Shown in pieces: positions 60,367 to 64,000 of a stretch of 64,000 nt of DNA. A model generated the notes under the pieces. The model made no database searches. It was not told where the DNA came from and saw only the letters and a list, made by a program, of their open reading frames with translations. The stretch covers positions 91,987 to 155,986 of the forward strand of contig NZ_VUAZ01000019.1 of the NCBI RefSeq assembly GCF_009296165.1. Direction: 5' to 3'. Within the stretch, counting starts at the first letter, position 1. Each line of letters starts with the position of its first letter. This stretch comes from Pseudomonas kitaguniensis. Its GTDB lineage: Bacteria > Pseudomonadota > Gammaproteobacteria > Pseudomonadales > Pseudomonadaceae. Made by a program: the position numbers and the translations under genes.

Positions 60367-60603
60367 TCAGGCGGCAGGTGAGATGTCGAGGATCTGAATA
60401 CTGTTCTGGTCTTTAAGGATCTTGACCGTAGGCTCGGGTTTACGGCCTTCCAGGTCATTGAGGTCCAGCTCCGCAGCCACCGGAACCAGCTTGTTGCGAA
60501 TCATGTGCGCCGCATCTTCGAGGGTTGGCTTTTGATCGCAGGTGAACTGCTCTACGGACTGTACGCCGTGATCATCAACGAAGGTAATCTGCCACTTTTG
60601 CAT
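60367..60603 (-). CDS. Small conserved hypothetical protein
   Basis: A 78-aa protein, MQKWQITFVDDHGVQSVEQF and following, with a beta start and an acidic helical middle (ALDLNDLEGRK-like segment as AELDLNDLEGRKPEPTVKIL). No family is recognised. The ATG at 60603 has GAGGAGG at 5-6 bases, clearly the start; the longer frame is not needed. Confidence 0.65.
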   Translation of the reverse strand: MQKWQITFVDDHGVQSVEQFTCDQKPTLEDAAHMIRNKLVPVAAELDLNDLEGRKPEPTVKILKDQNSIQILDISPAA

Positions 60604-60706
60604 CGGTGCCTCCTCGATAAAACCCGTGTTTGGGCTCACAACTATCTGGACCTTGAGGGTTTGGCAAACGTTCCACTCACGTCAGGAGGCACCTGATTAA
60701 TGCGAC

Positions 60707-61312
60707 TTATTTTTCAGCGTGTTGCTTCAAGGCTTTCAGCGTGTTGAACGGTGCGTCCACCACAAACTTGTTGGCCAGCCACGACGGCACGCTGCCACCT
60801 GGCTCGGTGTGCACCTGATAGGTCACTTCGGTCTGGTTGTCGCCTTTGGGCACCAGCTTCCAAAAACCCTCTACCTGGGCAACACGCACGTAACCTTTAA
60901 CCTCTGGCTGGTAGGTCGGCACTTCGAGCAATGTGCGCGTGATGCTGCCATCGGCGCCCTTGGAGGTGGTGATCTCAAGGATCGAGTCGCGGTCGGTCAC
61001 CGGGAACGGTGCCTTGAACTGGGTGTAGGTCCAGCTCTTGTCGCCTTCGGTCTTGAGCAGTTTTTGCGACTTGCATTCGTGGATCCAGGAGCAGGCAGCG
61101 GCGACGTCTTCCTGCAGGGCCTGGATCTTCGCAATCGGTGCCTTGATCACGGTCACACCGCGATACGCCTTGTACTTGGAGCCGGCAATTTCGCTCAAGG
61201 ACACTTTGATACCGTCTTCGTCCTTGGCGACTTGCCAATCTTCAGCCTGGGCGGTGGCGGCGAACAACAGCGTAAAACCGCACAGCACAGCCATTCGTTT
61301 CAGCGAACCCAT
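60707..61312 (-). CDS. START/SRPBCC-domain secreted protein
   Basis: A 201-aa protein with a signal peptide (MGSLKRMAVLCGFTLLFAAT-AQA). The mature part is a START-like lipid-binding fold: EDWQVAKDEDGIKVSLSEIA, YRGVTVIKAPIAKIQALQED, CSWIHECKSQKLLK, FKAPFPVTDRDSILE, VEGFWKLVPKGDNQTEVTYQ and PSWLANKFVVDAPFNTLKAL. It is periplasmic and probably binds a hydrophobic ligand. AAGGA precedes the ATG at 61312. Confidence 0.85.
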   Translation of the reverse strand: MGSLKRMAVLCGFTLLFAATAQAEDWQVAKDEDGIKVSLSEIAGSKYKAYRGVTVIKAPIAKIQALQEDVAAACSWIHECKSQKLLKTEGDKSWTYTQFKAPFPVTDRDSILEITTSKGADGSITRTLLEVPTYQPEVKGYVRVAQVEGFWKLVPKGDNQTEVTYQVHTEPGGSVPSWLANKFVVDAPFNTLKALKQHAEK

Positions 61313-61353
61313 TGTTGTATTCCTTATTGTTGAAGTTCCGATAATAAAGCCCA

Positions 61354-61608
61354 TCAAGCCGCCGTCATCTGCTCCCACCAGCCGATCAACCGGATCGCAT
61401 CGGGCTGATCGGTGCCGCAGACCTCAATGTCGGCCTTGAAATCACTGCACACCGCTGGCCGCTCCGGTTGCCCGAAAAGCTGGCATAGCTGTTCGACCGA
61501 CAAGTGCAGGCAGCGTTCGCCCGCAGGTTTGCCCATGGGCATTCCCGGTAATGGCGAACTGATAGAGGGGGCAATGCAGCAAGCGCCACAGCCTTCACGG
61601 CATTTCAT
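61354..61608 (-). CDS. YkgJ-family cysteine-cluster protein
   Basis: An 84-aa protein with the conserved cysteines MKCREGCGACCIAP (CxxxCxxCC), GERCLHL and AVCSDF, as in the YkgJ/UPF0153 group thought to bind zinc or an iron-sulfur cluster. The length is full for the short subgroup. Function unknown. Confidence 0.85.
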   Translation of the reverse strand: MKCREGCGACCIAPSISSPLPGMPMGKPAGERCLHLSVEQLCQLFGQPERPAVCSDFKADIEVCGTDQPDAIRLIGWWEQMTAA

Positions 61609-61767
61609 GAACAGCAGGTCCTCGACGACTCAATAGGATGGCGGGGCTAGAGTACGCCCTAAAACAGCCGTTTTAAAATGGTCCAACAGGGGTTTTTCGC
61701 AAAAACCAAAGTGACTGACCAGTCTCCGACAGAGGGTCAGTGGCAGGCGTCACGTTTAGCCGGAAGT

Positions 61768-62259
61768 TTATTGCTTGAATTCGAAATCCAGCGCAGCGCC
61801 TTCCACATCACGGCGCTCATCGCTGCGCAATTGCAGCTTCATCTCGTTGCTCAACAAGCGCCCATTGATCTGGAACGCGCTGTTATCGGAGGGCTTCTCG
61901 GCGAACATCGGCGGCAGCAATGGCACACTTTTGGGTTTGGGCATGGTGCCGATGGGTTGCAAATGCTTGACCATGTCTGACGGCAGGGACAGGTCCAACT
62001 GGGCCGGTGGCAGCTTGGTCTTGGCCACTTCATGCGCCGACTTGGACTTGCTCGCTATCGGCTTGCGCTTTTTAACCGCAGTGGCTTTCTTTTTGGTTTC
62101 GGGCGCCTTTTTGGCCGGTGCGGGTTTCTTCGCGGGGGCCTTCTGCCCCGCACTTGCGGCAGGCTTGCTTTCAGTCACGGCAGCGGCCGCCAGCACCGTA
62201 CCGACGTTACACAGGCTTAGTAAACCAACCACCACAGCAGCGCGAAAAATTGAGGTCAT
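61768..62259 (-). CDS. Secreted Lys/Ala/Pro-rich protein
   Basis: A 163-aa protein with a signal peptide (MTSIFRAAVVVGLLSLCNVG, cleavage near VLAA). A low-complexity basic stretch follows (KKPAPAKKAPETKKKATAVK), then a short conserved C-terminal part (AFQINGRLLSNEMKLQLRSD, DVEGAALDFEFKQ). It resembles uncharacterised Pseudomonas periplasmic proteins. Probable interaction with the cell surface or nucleic acid is only a guess from the charge. Confidence 0.65.
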   Translation of the reverse strand: MTSIFRAAVVVGLLSLCNVGTVLAAAAVTESKPAASAGQKAPAKKPAPAKKAPETKKKATAVKKRKPIASKSKSAHEVAKTKLPPAQLDLSLPSDMVKHLQPIGTMPKPKSVPLLPPMFAEKPSDNSAFQINGRLLSNEMKLQLRSDERRDVEGAALDFEFKQ

Positions 62260-62376
62260 AGTGCCAACAGCATTAACGGCAGAAGGCCATATGCTCGCTT
62301 GTTGTGCGCGGCATGACAAGCGTGTTGATTGAGCAGGCGCTTGGGCAGTGTCCCGGTTGTGCGCCTCAACCGGGCG

Positions 62377-63819
62377 TTAAAAGCCTGTGGCTGCGGTTTC
62401 CTGGCAGAGCTGGCTGGCCAGCATCCCCAACGTCATCAATGCGCGCTCCGCCTCGCGGTTCCACGGCGTACCGCAGTTGAGGCGAATACAGTGGTTGAAC
62501 TGTTCGGTGTTACTGAAAATCACCCCCGGCGCAATGCTGATGCCTTGTTGCAGTGCGCGCACGTGCAGTTCTTGAGTATTGACCCGCCCCGGCAAACTGA
62601 CCCACAAGATAAAGCCGCCGGTGGGGCGGGTCATTTGTGTACCTTCGGGGAAGTACTGCTGCACGGCCAGTTGGAAAGCACTGAGGTTCTTGCGGTATTC
62701 CTGGCGGATGTGGCGCAGGTGCCGGTCGTAACCGCCGTTCTCCAAGTAAGCCGCGACGCCCATCTGCGTGACGCTGCACGCCGAATGGGTGCTGAACATC
62801 TGCAGCCGCTGGATTTCCTGCTGGTATTTACCGGCGATCATCCAGCCGATGCGCACACCGGGCGACAAGGTCTTGGAAAAACTCGAGCAGTAAATCACCC
62901 GGTCGAGGCGGTCGTAGGCTTTCAAGGCCTTGGTGCGGCCCGGCTCAAACATCAGTTCGCCGTAAATATCGTCCTCAACGATCTGGATATCGAAATCCGA
63001 GGCCAGGCGCAGCAACTGTTTCTGCCGCTCCTCGGGCATGGTCGCGCCCAACGGGTTGCTCAGGCGCGTGGTCAATACCAGGGCCTTGATCGACCATTGG
63101 TTGGCGGCCAGTTGCAGGGCCTCAAGGCTCATGCCGGTGGCCGGGTCGCTGGGAATTTCGATGACCTTGAGGCCCAACAGGTCGGCCAGTTGCAGCAAGC
63201 CGTAATAGGTCGGTGACTCGGCGGCGATCAAGTCGCCAGGGCGGGTCAGTACCCGCAAAGACATCTGCAATGCATCGACACAGCCGTGGGTGATCACCAC
63301 TTCAGACGGGTCTACCACGACGCCTGCATCACGCATGCGAATCGCCACTTGGCGGCGCAGCGGTTCAAACCCCGGGCTGAACATGTAACTGAATGCCCGT
63401 GGGCTCTGGAACCGCGTGACCTTGGCCAACTGCTGGTGCAGCGCCCGCACGGGCAGGTAGTCGACACTCGGCACGGCAGCGCCCAACGGGAATACGCCTT
63501 CGCGGCGCGACTCGACCAACACTTGCTGAATGATGCTGCTGCGGGTGACCAACCCCGGGCGTTCGACCCGCGCGATGTCTGGCGTGGGCGCCGTGAGCGC
63601 AGGCGTCTGGTGCACGTAATAACCCGATTGCGGCCGCGCCCGGATCAGCCCCTGGTCTTCCAGGTTGGCGTAGGCCTGCAACACGGTGGCATGGCTGACG
63701 TTGAGCTGTGAGCTCATTTTGCGTACCGAAGGCACACGCTCACCGGGTTGATAGACACCGCGCCGGATGTCCTCAGCCAGTTGCTGGGCGATACGTTGGT
63801 AAAGCAACAGATTGGTCAT
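62377..63819 (-). CDS. MocR-type GntR regulator / PLP aminotransferase fusion
   Basis: A 480-aa fusion. The N-terminal GntR winged helix (residues about 5-75) includes YQRIAQQLAEDIRRGVYQPG, ERVPSVRKMSSQLNVSHATV and QAYANLEDQGLIRARPQSGY. The C-terminal fold-type-I aminotransferase domain has the PLP Lys in SSFSKTLSPGVRIGW and EDDIYGELMFEPG. MocR proteins use PLP and an amine ligand to control transcription, often of vitamin B6, GABA or efflux genes. Target genes are not evident; possibly a gene beyond the right edge. Confidence 0.9.
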   Translation of the reverse strand: MTNLLLYQRIAQQLAEDIRRGVYQPGERVPSVRKMSSQLNVSHATVLQAYANLEDQGLIRARPQSGYYVHQTPALTAPTPDIARVERPGLVTRSSIIQQVLVESRREGVFPLGAAVPSVDYLPVRALHQQLAKVTRFQSPRAFSYMFSPGFEPLRRQVAIRMRDAGVVVDPSEVVITHGCVDALQMSLRVLTRPGDLIAAESPTYYGLLQLADLLGLKVIEIPSDPATGMSLEALQLAANQWSIKALVLTTRLSNPLGATMPEERQKQLLRLASDFDIQIVEDDIYGELMFEPGRTKALKAYDRLDRVIYCSSFSKTLSPGVRIGWMIAGKYQQEIQRLQMFSTHSACSVTQMGVAAYLENGGYDRHLRHIRQEYRKNLSAFQLAVQQYFPEGTQMTRPTGGFILWVSLPGRVNTQELHVRALQQGISIAPGVIFSNTEQFNHCIRLNCGTPWNREAERALMTLGMLASQLCQETAATGF

Positions 63820-64000
63820 GACGCAGCACTCGATTTCACGGGCATTTTATTTTTGTGTGAAACATACCAGCACAGTTTAGAAGTGTACGGGGACAGTTGC
63901 CACAATAGTCGAGCGCGGGCGGCAGTGATAGAGAAAATTACAAGGGCGTTGAACAGCGTTTCAGGTCTACACCGAGGGGACCTGTGGGAGGGGGCTTGCT

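Overview
The window is a Pseudomonas chromosome segment, most likely from the P. fluorescens group. I infer this from the core gene set: an ATP-grasp ligase next to an inactive transglutaminase/7TM protein, a 4Fe-4S type cysH, MocR, CorA, the alpha-E/ATP-grasp/transglutaminase cluster, DUF3077, and REP palindromes with a 'GCGGGCTTGCTCGCC' core. Two GC-rich core flanks (about 1-10.9 kb and 50.8-64 kb) enclose an AT-richer accessory region.

Left flank: a glutamate-ligase-like pair, pabB, a higBA toxin-antitoxin pair, cysH, an Asp/Glu racemase-family protein with an altered active site, a HAD phosphatase, DUF2784 and DUF4337 membrane proteins, an M24 peptidase homologue, a GGCT-fold protein, a lipoprotein, and an EamA exporter with a His-rich tail. 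From 10.2 to 13.4 kb lie small orphan genes. One is a 56-aa protein whose C-terminal 40 residues look like the UBA domain of eukaryotic/archaeal alpha-NAC.

Island: a tRNA-Ser(GGA) gene sits at the right end (50757-50846, minus). Its 3' end is copied at 13416 and at 15461, and each copy has its own terminator next to it. This suggests two tandem integrations. Element 1 (13416-15461) is a 2-kb remnant with a P2-like portal fragment and a hot-dog-fold gene. Element 2 (15461-50757, about 35 kb) has a P4-type tyrosine integrase and identical 12-bp tandem repeats, probably integrase arm sites, near both ends.

Element 2 cargo looks like a defence island: (i) a nuclease-STAND-TPR protein; (ii) a DUF4297-like nuclease with a Ski2/HamB-like helicase; (iii) a DUF932 module; (iv) an XRE regulator divergent from a secreted/membrane protein pair; (v) a decayed RX4H HEPN gene; (vi) a NERD-like nuclease/SEC-C protein with a GIY-YIG protein and a 102-aa protein; (vii) a GC-rich two-gene unit with a DUF4297-like-nuclease/STAND NTPase of about 1,500 aa (frameshifted here) coupled to a 480-aa partner; (viii) a ParB/ParB/large serine recombinase cassette; (ix) an inovirus-Gp2-like replication protein with AlpA and two further DNA-binding proteins at the right end. 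Items ii, vi, vii and viii are the best candidates for undescribed systems.

Right flank: enoyl-CoA hydratase, PlsC-type acyltransferase, CorA, a class-I glutamine amidotransferase, a cytochrome c, a three-gene operon (ATP-grasp, alpha-E, transglutaminase, the last frameshifted), an RraB-like protein, a START-domain protein, a YkgJ-type cysteine-cluster protein and a MocR regulator. Several single-base frameshifts, two of them at homopolymers, leave open whether some broken genes are real or reflect sequencing error.
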